A stretch of DNA of 64,000 nucleotides, from positions 124,001 to 188,000 of the forward strand of contig JAHQIW010007317.1 in NCBI GenBank assembly GCA_019055375.1, given 5' to 3'. Numbering within the stretch: the first letter of the stretch is position 1; every line of letters begins with the position of its first letter. Under the pieces are notes generated by a model. It was not told the DNA's origin, did not search any database, and saw only the letters and a program-made list of their open reading frames with translations. Shown in pieces: positions 44,310 through 54,965 of the stretch. Source of the stretch: Parelaphostrongylus tenuis (lineage: Eukaryota > Nematoda > Chromadorea > Rhabditida > Metastrongylidae). The translations under genes were made by a program, and so were the position numbers.

Positions 44310-44515
44310 AGTAATTAATTAGAATTCATTTTATTTGACCGCCTATTGCGGTGTATGATGGTTCAATAAACCCAATAATGTAGAGTGGTGTGCAGAAACC
44401 ACAGCATATTATCTTATTTATTATCCGATAGTTTCAAACACCACTCTACATTATTGGGTTTATTGAAGCATTATACTACCGCAATAGGCGGTCAAATAAA
44501 ATAATTTCTGGTTGA
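44310..44515. repeat. Inverted repeat of the family C body
   Basis: TTTTATTTGACCGCCTATTG..CAATAAACCCAATAATGTAG at 44327-44395 faces its near-perfect inverse at 44443-44511, separated by about 45 bp. It is either head-to-head insertion or a fold-back derivative. Confidence 0.9.
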
Positions 44516-44519
44516 TAAT

Positions 44520-45300
44520 CAGAAACAAAATCGTTATTGTTATGATTTGGAAAACGACTTCTTACGACGACATCCTATCACATCGAGTAGTTGCAGTCTC
44601 TTACGTGCTCCATACATGCGCACTTTTTGTGGTGAAGTATGATGGGCAGGAGGTATCATATGAGGCTTGAGAGCAGCTCCACGAAGGGTTGATGGTATGA
44701 TACGGTGCGCGAGTACCACGGCCACTCTCACTCCTAGGCTTCGGCAAGAAGACATTCACTTTCCACTGTTGCTGGTTGGAGCCTTTGGCGACATCAAACA
44801 CCAAAACGTGACCCTCCTTGGTATGGCACACACCAACAGCACTAGATGGGCAACAACTGCCGTCCGCAGGGAGTTTGAATGGAAACTACAAAAACTACAA
44901 TCGTCAAACGAGCTGCTTCCCCGGTGGGAGGGGGAAGACAGTAGTTGCAACGTACGGAGCAAGTTTTCAGTGATCATCTCGTAGCGCGAAAAAATGTACT
45001 ACATACAGTTTATGTTCACAAGGAACGTATTCAATGAGATTCGAAGAATGATATGCTGTCGGTTTTTAGTCATCGGTTGGTGTTCATACACATGCAAAAT
45101 CTGAGCCATTTCGATGAACCCACTACTCACTCTATTATTTTTTGTTTTGCTTGATCGACTAAGTGTGTGGCTTTTTGCTAGTGATAATAGGGAATTACCG
45201 CATAAAGTACGCTTCTCGGGGATTCGTATCAAAATTCTGCTAGCCACGCCGATTAGTTCCTAATCTAGTGGTGCCTGGAAAGAAAGAAAAATCTAGGATT
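44520..45300. other. Unrecognised GC-richer block replacing HDAC exons in unit 3
   Basis: It lies exactly where unit 3 should carry the HDAC catalytic exons. Overlapping open frames on both strands (44667-44984 + and 44601-44831 -) have no recognisable motif and no copy elsewhere in the window. It may be transposon-derived or filler from the deletion event. Confidence 0.3.
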
Positions 45301-45607
45301 TTTATAATCGCTTTAGACTCTACTGATTAAAATACTGATTTCTTCAGTATCTCAGAGCTTTTCATTATTGAAAATCGTATTAACTAAAGTGACTGATACA
45401 TAAACCTCAGAGTAACTGCTTCTCATCATTTATACATTCATTCTCAGGGAATTTCAGTTGTCAGTTGCAATTCAGCCTAGTTTTTCAATCGTTTGTTTAG
45501 TTCAGAGCAATAGGCCTCTCTTTCCGCGTTACATAATTGTGAAGAAATCAAAAAATTTACTGCATGTAACTTGTATCTAATTCTCAATCACTCATATAAT
45601 GAAACGG

Positions 45608-45830
45608 GGAGCCGTGGGCAAGTGGTTGTGTTGCTCGTCGTCGTAGCATGACGCGGAGTTCATCACCCGCAGCCAACACTCTCCAGCAATCAACGCAGTC
45701 CACACGAACGCCTTGTTGACGGGACAGCCAGGCTATTCTCGAGATTGCAAAGAGACCTGCTCAACCAGTAACCTACGACATTCAAGAAGAAGACGAAAAA
45801 CCAGTTCAATGCTAGAAGTACTAAACTAAG
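45608..45830 (+). repeat. SINE-B copy
   Basis: Head GAGCCGTGGGCAAGTGGTTG, middle GACAGCCAGGCTATTCTCGA, tail TTCAATGCTAGAAGTACTAA. Confidence 0.85.
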
Positions 45831-46269
45831 TGTTTTCATCTTCGCAGAGTGGAGTTTGGTGATGCCTATTCTCCTATCCAAAGGAATGGAGGACTATGAC
45901 CGTGGAATTCACTAGAATCAAAGTGACAATCAATCCAGTGTGGACTACAGAACGCCTTCATTGCATTAGAAGCATAAGCTTCTATGTATGGAAGAATTTG
46001 ATAATCAGTTTTATTCCTTGAATATTTGGGCTTTAGTTAAGCTCAAAATTTGCCATAAGTCAGGCTTATTCACCTTCAAAGACTCATAGATCAACTATTT
46101 ACGTGGATTCAAGACTGAACTTGTTTTCGAGGAAGCGAAGCATGAATCTCCAGTCTTCACGTGGTTATCATTCTGAGCGAAAACATCTCACAGATTTCAC
46201 TGAGTCTACCAGCGAAGCGGTCGGTCAGTCGATTATATGTCCTTCTGAGAAAAAGTCCAGTTTTACTCA

Positions 46270-48261
46270 ATGCAACAAGAAGGTGGCAATTCTGAAGTAG
46301 GAGAGGTCACTATGGGTCTTCACACTGTTGTTCCTCTTCCTTCCTGCCCACATCTAAATCAGGTACTTCTTCGAAACCTTTTTTTCGCTTCCACAAGTGC
46401 GACTTATGTATCATGCAAACCATAATATGAGCTAAGTGTTCTTGCTGTTGAAGTAATTGCGCACATTCAGTCTAACCGTTGTAATCATTCCATGACGTGA
46501 ATCTACCGTAAGCCTTTTTGCTTCAATCTTGACTGCTGCAACGACCAAACAATCGCTATGTGATAATGAAAGATATGCTCGTTTTAGAAAAATGCTTGTG
46601 ATTTTTGGTTTTCCAGTCGTTTGGATTTATTTCTGAGTACTCCTGAGTTATTTCCATGATACACACAGAATACCTGAAAATCATTTCAGACGAGTGATGT
46701 ACCTGTAACTGGAATAGACGCAAATTCCGTATGCGATATATGTAATATCGCAGCAGAACCGTGGGTTTGTCTTACATGCTACAAGGTGAGCACCAACTAA
46801 ACGTCAATTTTTGAATACGATTTCTCAGTTGTTGTTAGCTTACAAATATTCCGGTATTTGGGACAATTTTTTATTCGTGTCTGTCATCAAGTACTGGCTC
46901 TTTTCAATCTGGTGCTGTTACGAAGTCCGATAATGAAGCTCAATGTGTAGAATAATCTCAGTGAGACTGATCACTAAATTTTTGTTACACTCTGATAACT
47001 ACATTTCTCTCAGCTCTAAATCAAGCTCAAAACTGGACAGGGTTTTTAATAGTTTAGACGATGTGGACCATTGAAGGGATGTGTGGCATGGAAAGAAGAA
47101 GCATTGCAGCATCTATAACGTTTCTATATAGGTTGTTTCCTGTCCGATGATCCATTTTGGCCCATAAAACTTCTATGTATCTATTAGGTTGAGAGAAAAA
47201 TACCCTAACACCCTCTGAAAAAATCAAAGTTTATACATAAATTCAATTGAAAACATCAATAATTATTCTTCAAAATAAAGACCATCATTGTCCATGATCT
47301 TCTGCAACGATCTGCAAACTTCCGGATCTACTCGAAATTGCTATTCTTTGTGCTTTGAATCAAAAAACTCCTGAATTGCTCCTCAACTTCATCAAATATC
47401 ATGGGTCGGCGTCCGCGCAAAAAATGTTCCATTATGTGGAAAAGATCTTGAATTGAACGGCGCAGCAGCCGAGCTAAAAGCTGAGTGCGGCAAGACTCGA
47501 CTCCCTCCAATTCATCAAACTTTTCCATAGCCTTCTTTGCGGTGTGTAATATGGCATTGTCTTGCCGAAACAACGCGCGCTTTCAACGAATTAATGTCGG
47601 GTATTTTTCCTTCAACTCATTGCAGATTCGGTCCAGCTGTTCCTGCTAGAGTTCGGCTCTGATGGCTCGAGCATTCGGAACTAGTTCGAGATGCAAGAAA
47701 CCTTCAAAATTCCACCAATTACAAATCATAACCTACAAAGCCTTAGTTCAGTTCAAAAGGCTGGCGACTGCTTGCGGTCGCTGGGGAAGGGCCCAACACG
47801 AGGAAAAGAGCCCTAGTCAGAGTCAACCCACGCACTCTCTATTATCTCCATGGGTGAAAAAGTAGGATGACGAGACGAATGATGATACTGGTTATTCGCA
47901 ACCAAGTCCTTACATCGTTAGGGTCATATCTCTTCTACATATATCTGTTAACTCTTGGGTTGTCAGATGGTTTTTTTTATTGAAGACGATATACAGCCAT
48001 CAAAAACTGATATCGTAATGAACATATTGAACCTTGAAAAGCAATATATCTTCGTGTTAGTTTCAGGTGCATTGTGGACGTTATGTGTACGGCCATGCGC
48101 TCATGCATTATGCGGCAGAACCAACTCATGCGATGTCGCTTTCACTTGCTGATCTCTCAGTTTGGTGCTACCCTTGTGAAGCCTATGTTCACAACGAGAG
48201 ACTTGTGCCGGCCAAATCTGCAGCACATCAGAGTAGATTTGGAGAGACTGCTTCGCAATGA
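46270..48261 (+). CDS. HDAC6-type ZnF-UBP ubiquitin-binding protein, unit 3 copy, no HDAC attached
   Basis: Three exons, 46270-46362, 46690-46785 and 48067-48261, encode 127 aa. Exon 1 and 2 lengths and phases are identical to unit 1. Key stretches are MQQEGGNSEVGEVTMGLHTV, PLPSCPHLNQ, SVCDICNIAAEPWVCLTCYK, VHCGRYVYGHALMHY, SVWCYPCEAYVHN and AAHQSRFGE. The Zn ligands and the ubiquitin-tail pocket residues (Trp, Arg, Trp, Tyr) are all kept. By hand count, exon 2 differs from unit 1 at 8 bases, 7 of them synonymous. The aligned part of exon 3 has about 13 synonymous against 5 replacement codons. That is the footprint of purifying selection on a working protein. There is no HDAC catalytic exon between 37 and 46 kb, so this copy must function, if it does, without a deacetylase. 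A mariner sits in intron 2. Confidence 0.85.
47184..47690 (-). mobile_element. Truncated mariner in ZnF-UBP intron 2 (unit 3)
   Basis: The left end is TA followed by TTAGGTTGAGAGAAAAATAC, a mariner-type TIR. On the minus strand it encodes EQLDRICNELKEKYPTLIR, a stop, then RQDNAILHTAKKAMEKFDEL and, after a frameshift, HIMEHFLRGRRP. The N-terminal half and the right TIR are missing. It is absent from unit 1. Confidence 0.85.
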
Positions 48262-49606
48262 AACTGTTCTTAACGTTCTTTTTGTTATTATTAATAGCGA
48301 CCACCTCTTGAGTGCTTAAGTCTTCGAATGAGTAAATTTCCCAACTGTGTTGATAGGCACGATTTATCATAGATTATCTATCGTATTGTCAGAAAAAACG
48401 ATGCCATTGAGTTGTTCTCCACCGACGGTACAGTACAACTTGGTCATCACTTTTTGTGAGCTTCACAGTAATCTAGGAAAACCTCCAACTCACCACGAAA
48501 TATTGCAGCTGTGTCGGCGGAAATTGAAATCGCCAGGTAAAGCAATCAATTTCCATCGCTCTGTAGACGCATTTTGTGATGAATCACCACTGTTTACATT
48601 ACTGATGATTGTTTACATTTCTGATGATTATCCTTTCAAGGACTTTGTGATGCTGAATTGCTAGTATTATAACACCTGATGCAAAATCGTTTCGGGTTAG
48701 TCAAACGAAATTCATAGCGAGAAATTGATACGAGTTTGCTTCATTAGCTCATACTGGTACATACTTCAGCGTGCCTATCAAAGATCAAAATATCACGGCA
48801 TGAGGTGGAGAAGTGTTCCCGGACACAGGGGTCACCGATCAAGTCTATGCTTCCAAAAAGAGTTCAAAGGTCGCAAAACTCAGCTGCATAGTGAACGTTC
48901 GTCATTTGAAAGACATCTCAAAGTAACGAAATCTAGATAACTACGAAGTGGAATCAAAAACAAAGCCATGTTAAGGCTGCCCTTTTCTGTCTTTAGCGCA
49001 AGGAAACCCTTAATATCACTAATTCGAAAATTAGACTCAAAATGGGTTTCGTTGTTTGTTCTCATTAGTTGCAATAAAGATCTGTCTAGCTCAAACATTG
49101 CATACTTACGTCAAGATTCCTCCTCAGTTTAACACATTGACGACTAGAATGCTTTCGTGAAAGCTAATGGAAAACTGGCTAGTTCGTGATTCCAACAGGA
49201 ACAATGTTGCCTTTTCGATAAAATGAATAATTATCCAACAAAGTAGAGAAGTAGTTCACCAGGAGGTTCGATATATCGCAAGAATATAATAGTCTTTATC
49301 CATTCAGAAGTATAATTTCGCTATTATATGCTACATTTGAGAATTTTCGCCTGTCAAACACGTTGTTGAAATATGTAAATATTTCGCCTTCACGTCACAT
49401 GTATTATGGAATTGGAACACAATCCAGAGTCAAAAGTCTTGACAATTTTGCAGTTTGTATGCATGGAAAAAGCAATTTTAAAGTTTGCCTACAGCTTTTG
49501 AACAATCAAAGTGCCTGAGTTTTGAATAGTTTTTCAGCTGTTTCAAATCTCTGACTCTTACGCACTAGCACTCGAGTACAATCCATTCCCCACTATCACA
49601 AAAACA

Positions 49607-49678
49607 TGCCCAAGACAGGAATCGAACCTGTGTCGCCACGGCCACAACGTGGAGTACTAACCACTATACTACTTGGGC
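49607..49678 (-). tRNA. tRNA-His(GTG)
   Basis: Complete cloverleaf: acceptor GCCCAAG/CTTGGGC, D arm GTAT..GTAC, anticodon stem CCACG/CGTGG with loop TTGTGGC (anticodon GTG, U33 present), T arm ACAGG/CCTGT, discriminator A. It has no intron. The body is identical to the + strand copy at 53205, and the flanks are related too. Confidence 0.96.
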
Positions 49679-50010
49679 CGCTAACTACCCTTTGTGACAA
49701 AGTAAAAATCGTCATATTTATTGCTCATTTTTGAATACACTTTTGATACTGTTACTACCAAGTATCACACATTTTTCGATAGTCAATCTCGGTCCACAAA
49801 GTCTCCTTCTGATGCGCTGCAATTATTCGATAGTTCGACTCTCAGACGCTTCCACAGAATTTATCTCGTTCTTATTGGTTTGTTGAAAATAACCAAATGC
49901 CAAATTAGCAAGCGGTCATACTCCAAATTTCTGGTGTTATAACTGCGTTTTTCGCAGAGTTAAAATTATTCATATATTCCTAAGAGAATTGAGTGAAGAG
50001 CAAAATTACG

Positions 50011-50080
50011 ACCTCAGGCGGGAGTTGAACCCACATTGCATCCATGCCGGGAACGCGTGCTACCACTACACCACCGAGGT
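50011..50080 (-). repeat. Family D tRNA-like repeat
   Basis: On the minus strand it runs ACCTCGGTGGTGTAGTGG..GGGTTCAACTCCCGCCTGAGGT. The acceptor ACCTCGG/CTGAGGT pairs, and A and B boxes are present. The anticodon stem is imperfect and position 33 is C. Flanks match those of the + copy at 51461 in inverted orientation. Confidence 0.6.
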
Positions 50081-50329
50081 ACATGCGCTCCACCACTCAT
50101 TCTTCAACATCTCATCATCCCAATTCTCTTAGGTGTATTATAAATATAATAATACTGCGAAAAATGCAGTAAAAACACTAGAAATTTGGGAGTACTACTT
50201 ATCGCAACGGCTCTTGGCTTAACTGGATATATGGAGCGAAATCGCATACCCGAGCAAACCTATTAAAGGTTGGTGGCTAACAGCTGTCACCTGTCACCTG
50301 TCGTTCCGTTGATCGCCGAGTGACTCAAG

Positions 50330-51420
50330 CGGGTACCAGCAACATTTCCATTTTTCCCTATCGCGTGCAAGAGTAGCCCAGTGGGTCCTCCTCGCTCTAG
50401 GGATTCGCTGAGCATCGTATCTTTCTTCTATAGCTTGCGTGAAAAAATCGGATCAACGGGTCGGTGGCCTTTCTGTAGAGCGCTTGATATCCCGAGAAAT
50501 CCAGTCGGTAATGGTTCCGATATCCTGGCGTGTAGAACGGCGTCTTTAATTTTTATTGTTGATGTAGGTCGGAACTTCGGATTTTTTCTCTCATTTGCGA
50601 GATACGGGATACTTCTAGCATCGACCTTTCGACTGCGCGTTCAATAACGCCAAGTGATCTTTCATCCTGCTTACGTAGCGACCAGGTTTCTGCTGTGTAT
50701 GTCAGTGCAGGGATAATCGTCGAGTCGAGAAGGTGGACACGGAGTCGGATGTTCTTAGTCTTCTTCACTACATCTTCATGCTCTTGAACATTCCCAAAAC
50801 GGCTCGTTTCATCCTGCTCGACTCTAGAGCTAGGTCGCTCATCATGTTGATTTCACGACCTAGATAGACGTAACTGGAGCATTCGGAGATTGTCGTTCCG
50901 CTGAGCGCGAATGGGGCATTTAAGACCCATCCGTTCCTCATGAACATCGTTTTCGTTAGATTTAGCTAAAAACCTATCTTTCCACAGACGTTATCGAAAT
51001 CGGTCAACATTCGTCCCGCTTGGCTGATGTTTGGTTTTATGAGAACGATATCGTCAGCAAAGTGAAGATGGTTTAACTGTCGACCGTCAATTTTCACTCC
51101 CATTTCGTCCCATTCTAATGCCCGCATGACGTTTTGTAGGGTGGCAATGAACAGTTTTGGCGAAATTGTATCGCCTTGTCGAACCGCCTTCTTACGTCAA
51201 TGGTGATATTGTTGTAGAATAGAGATATTTTGGTTGAGAGTTCTTTATAACGTTCACGATAGATCACTATGTACCGAGCAGGGACGCCCTGGTTATCCAG
51301 GGCCTCTATAACCGCTTCTGTTTCCTTTGAATCAAATGCTTTCAAATGGATGAAAGTGAGACAGAGTGGTTTGTTACTCTCGTGAAACTTCAATGAGTCT
51401 TGTAATGAGGCTGGCAGCTA
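50330..51420 (-). mobile_element. RTE-1-like LINE, C-terminal part of reverse transcriptase
   Basis: On the minus strand, in order: LTFIHLKAFDSKETEAVIEA, DNQGVPARYI, LFYNNITIDVRR (then a frameshift), KKTKNIRLRVHLLDSTIIPA, LTYTAETWSLRKQDE, VERSMLEVSRISQMREKIRS, and near the end DWISRDIKRSTERPPTR and SDFFTQAIEE. This is the RTE-clade RT through its conserved C-terminus. Frameshifts and a 5' truncation make it inactive. Confidence 0.92.
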
Positions 51421-51460
51421 ACATAGAAAAATGTTGAAGAATAAGTGGTGGTGCCAATGT

Positions 51461-51533
51461 ACCTCGGTGGTGTAGTGGTAGTAGCACGCTTCCCCGGTAT
51501 GGACGAAACGCGGGTTCGACTCCCGTCTGAGGT
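51461..51533 (+). repeat. Family D tRNA-like repeat
   Basis: ACCTCGGTGGTGTAGTGGTA..GGGTTCGACTCCCGTCTGAGGT. The acceptor (ACCTCGG/CTGAGGT) and T arm pair. The anticodon loop is CCGGTAT, lacking U33. More diverged relatives lie at 56828-56892 and 57596-57672. Confidence 0.6.
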
Positions 51534-53204
51534 CGTATTTTTGCACACTACCTAAATCTCCTAGGCATATCAAAAGTCAGCTTGTTCCGAGCTAATTGGT
51601 CCTATTTCCACATGGCATAAGTCGTCAATTGATCACAAAAAGTCCAAGAAAAAAGTTCTGTACAACAGCTCAAATCACCAAGAAGTTTGGCGCCTATAAA
51701 TGCTACTATATGCTATACAATTTTCAGTCCTGGCATGGCTCATTAGTTCGCAGTTTTTTCTTGCCAAATCAAAACGCGAAGTTGCTGAAATATAATTTAC
51801 TTTAACAGCTGACGGTTCGGTAGTTTTCCCTCTTTGAGAACACGGAAAGATCAGTCTTTAACCAGGTTGTCTTCATCCGGCCAGCCAAACATCTCCAATA
51901 CTCCAACAGAAAAAAATCACTTAGCTTAGTTTCAAATCTCAACAAAAACAAGTGTGGAGAGCGTATGGAACTCTGCACATAAATGTGTGGAACTCGAGAG
52001 ATTCGAATGCTGGTAAGGTTAGAAAGTATAAGACCATTGGTTAGTGATAAGGGTGGGGAGCACTTCTTCAAAGTTTGGCATCTTGAAGGCGACGATTCTC
52101 TCTGTAATTTTGAAGAGAACTAAGCTAAGAAATTTTTGGCCGTTCAGTTGATTGATTGCAAGAGAGTGCTAGGAGAGAGAACGAACCGGACCCTTATCTA
52201 CCGTCTTGCGTCTTGACGCACCGCATCAGTGCTCACTCAACTACTCCAGTAGGCCACTCGGTCTCTGTATAAAAGAACATCAAGTCGGCAAACTCAAAAC
52301 TGATTAAAACAGCCCATTGGGCTCGCATAGTATACCGACACCTAACGGGAGAATTTTGAAGTAGGAGTCACCATCCTCGCGCAGGATTTTAGAATCTCAT
52401 TGCATGAAATTACTAATCATTCTAGATGAATTGGATGAATCCAAACATGAACGGAGGAAGGAATGCCTCGTTATCACGTTTGATTTGACGCAGTACAGAA
52501 GGTTGTTAGCTTGTTGACAGAGGTGGACTGCTGCCTATGTGAACTCTCCACGATTGTCTCCATCTGACAACTCAGTGGAAGACTCATAAAAAAAATCAGG
52601 ATGAATATGTCGAAAAGTTGCTTTGTTCTTGATACGATTCAAATCTAAGCTTGGTGATTTTTTCTGCTAGAGTAATGGAGGCGTGCCGACCGGATCAAAG
52701 ACAACTCGAATTTTTGCAGGTTCTGGAGTAGAGGAAAGTGCCGAAACGTCGAATATTTAAATAAATTGTATCATAGCAACCAGCGCTTCAAATTAGCAAG
52801 AAAAAACTGCAAACTATCAACAATGATGAGATTGGAAATTCTTTAACACATAGGAATAAGATCAGTACACTTGCCTGTCACATTGCTGCTTGGTGGTTTA
52901 TTATTGCTGCACAATGCTTATTTATGGTCTTTTTTGTAAACAATCGACGACTGATGAGATTGAAACCCGTTAGCTCGGGACAAACTGACTCTTTCATAAT
53001 AATTTACCACTTGCCTATTGGTGACAAAGTACGAAATAAAGTTTTGAAAGCGTTCGCATGAGTTGAAATTGATCAATTGTGACACCTCTCAGAAGACTTC
53101 GCAGACCGAAATTGTGAGATTTCGTAGTGACAATATCGATAAGGAATTCAAAATTGAACAATAACTATTGACGACTTCTATCATGTAGCAGAGCTATGTT
53201 ATCG
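51534..53204. other. Non-coding arm of the inverted duplication
   Basis: No gene was recognised. The stretch 51534-51580 is an inverted relative of 49965-50010. A segment at about 52610-52740 (TTGATACGATTCAAATCTAA, GGTGATTTTTTC, AGGTTCTGGAG) is a diverged copy of 38815-38930. A tRNA-like repeat lies on the minus strand at about 52165-52260 (GGTCCGGTTCG). Confidence 0.4.
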
Positions 53205-53276
53205 GCCCAAGTAGTATAGTGGTTAGTACTCCACGTTGTGGCCGTGGCGACACAGGTTCGATTCCTGTCTTGGGCA
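53205..53276 (+). tRNA. tRNA-His(GTG)
   Basis: Same perfect cloverleaf as 49607-49678, in the opposite orientation. Downstream, CTTTTGTGACAGTTGGGAAT matches the inverse of the other copy's flank (ATTCCCCACTATCACAAAAA), so the two genes sit in an inverted duplication. Confidence 0.96.
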
Positions 53277-53639
53277 TTCTTTTGTGACAGTTGGGAATGG
53301 AACAATAGAAAGTGTTGATCCATAAGAGTTCCAAAATCAATTCAAGTAAAGATTTTTCAAAATGCAAGCATTGTGAGTTTTCATCTTCTTCGCATTTCTC
53401 GAGTTTTCCCATCGTTTCGATGTCACACTCTATGAACACAACACAGCTAATGCTGCTCCATTTGTAAAGTTAGCGGTAGGCTTTTCTGAAAAATAAATTT
53501 CTAGCTCTCTTTCCTTGGATTTCTGCTTGGATTAGAGAATATTAGCCGAATATTGCTGAATCGAGGAAAATTTTCTGAACTTCTTCGATAAATTCAAATT
53601 TTATGCTGGTTCCACACACTATCGTTTGTTGTAATTTCA

Positions 53640-54370
53640 TGGGAAAACCTGAGAAATATTTCCACAAGAAATTCTACACGTTTACGATGCGTTGAAGGAA
53701 AAGGACCCGACAATGATTCGTCAGAAGCGAGCGCCTTTTCAACAAGACAGTGCGAAACCTCAAACCGCAAAGAAAACTAAGGGAATGTTTGACGAATTGG
53801 AGGGAATCGAGGTCTTACCAGATGCTGCGCCGTCCGATTATGGTCCTGTTCTGCTCAATGGAACATTTCCTGCTTGAGCGCCGATTCGAAGTCCTGGCCC
53901 ACGCTATCGATCAAAGGTCAAGAATGCCGTTCCACACGCCGGGCTATCAAAGATAAGGTCGGCAGGAAACGTAATGCGTTTACGACAACCGAAGGACGAG
54001 AGCCGTTACTGACTGGATTCCTCGGGACCCTAAGCGCTCCACAGAAAGACCACCGACCTGATGGTCCGATTTCTTCACGAAAGGCCTAGAAAAAAAGGTG
54101 TGATGCTCAGAGAATCCCTAGACCGAGGACGACCCACTGGGCTACTAATGCACGCAACAGGGGAAAATGGAAGTATTCCCGGTGCCGGCTTGAGTCTCTC
54201 GACAGTCTACAGGACGACAGGTGATAAGCCGATTCGAGACTTTTGATCAAGTTGAACGGGCATGTCAGGAGCTTTTCGATTCAATGCCCAAGGAATGGTA
54301 TTTGAAGCAAGTTCGGAAGCTTATAGATCGTTGGCAGAAGATCGTGGATAATGATGTTAAGTCAGCTCTC
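53640..54370 (+). mobile_element. Mariner transposase fragment split by an RTE insertion
   Basis: The left part (to 53889) encodes QQDSAKPQTAKKTKGMFDEL and EGIEVLPDAAPSDYG, ending LERRFE. The right part (from 54228) resumes FETFDQVERACQELFDSMPK and VRKLIDRWQKIVDND. Removing 53890-54227 restores contiguous mariner order (..RRFETFDQVE..). The 5' half of the transposase is absent. Confidence 0.9.
53890..54227 (+). mobile_element. 5'-truncated RTE-1-like insertion with target-site duplication
   Basis: It encodes the RTE C-terminus: RAVTDWIPRDPKRSTERPPT, a stop, WSDFFTKGLEKK. It is flanked by the 10-bp direct repeat GCCGATTCGA (53880-53889 and 54228-54237), which is the duplicated mariner target. 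Confidence 0.9.
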
Positions 54371-54757
54371 TTTGATAGACCACTGACATGCGTGGCTCAA
54401 ATAATGATTATCAGGTATATTGAAATTTGAGCAGTGGTCTTAAGAAAACACTCAAAACGAAAGATATGATATAGTGAATATACTAGCCTAGAGCAATCGA
54501 GTGTACAACACTCTGTGTTCGGTGAGAATTTCATTGGACATAGAGTGTAAAACGTTCGTCGTCGTTAACTCTTAGTGTGGGGACTGGAGCTCCCACAGAG
54601 ATTAGCAAAAGACGAGAAAGGGTAACTGCCCTGCTGACGAGATCGCAAGATCGAAACACGTGTATCGGATTCTATAAGTCAGCCCTCTTTGATAGACCAC
54701 TGACATGCATGGCTCAAATAATGATTATCGGCATATTGAAATGATGGTCTTAATTTT
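54370..54757 (+). mobile_element. Hammerhead-bearing tandem repeat, second full copy
   Basis: The segment TAGACCACTGACATGC.TGGCTCAAATAATGATTATC occurs at 54379 and again at 54694 (period about 315 bp). The spacer between them is homologous to 5350-5490 (CACTCTGTGTT.GGTGA, CATAGAGTGTAAA.CG) and contains one hammerhead. Confidence 0.75.
54628..54672 (+). ncRNA. Hammerhead ribozyme motif, weak stem I
   Basis: Core CTGACGA (54634-54640), stem II GATC/GATC closed by a GCAA tetraloop, GAA, stem III ACAC/GTGT, cleavage triplet GTA ending at 54664. Stem I has mismatches (CCCTG against TCGGA). Confidence 0.7.
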
Positions 54758-54854
54758 GAAAAATAATTATTGTTGTTTTCAATTGATTTTATGTATAAAA
54801 TTAGAATTGTCAGCAAGTATCAGGGAACATTTTCCTTAACCTTATAAAATATCA

Positions 54855-54965
54855 TATGTGCTAAGACGCCTAGGCTCCAGCGATGACGAAGTCGTCAAAA
54901 CGTCAGCTATCGTATTTGATCAAGAATAAAGTTGATCACACGTTTGCTTAAGAAAAGTGGAGTTC
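54855..54965 (+). repeat. Retroelement-end-like repeat (GACGAAGTCGTC hairpin)
   Basis: CAGCGATGACGAAGTCGTCA then AAACGTCAGC, followed by a segment related to the 948-1114 fold-back. It resembles a mutated hammerhead-containing retroelement terminus, but CUGANGA has become GCGATGA. Confidence 0.45.

Noticed and set aside
44601..44984. Opposing 70-105 codon frames as a novel gene
   Set aside because: No motif, no splice context, no paralogue in the window. Kept only as an unrecognised block.
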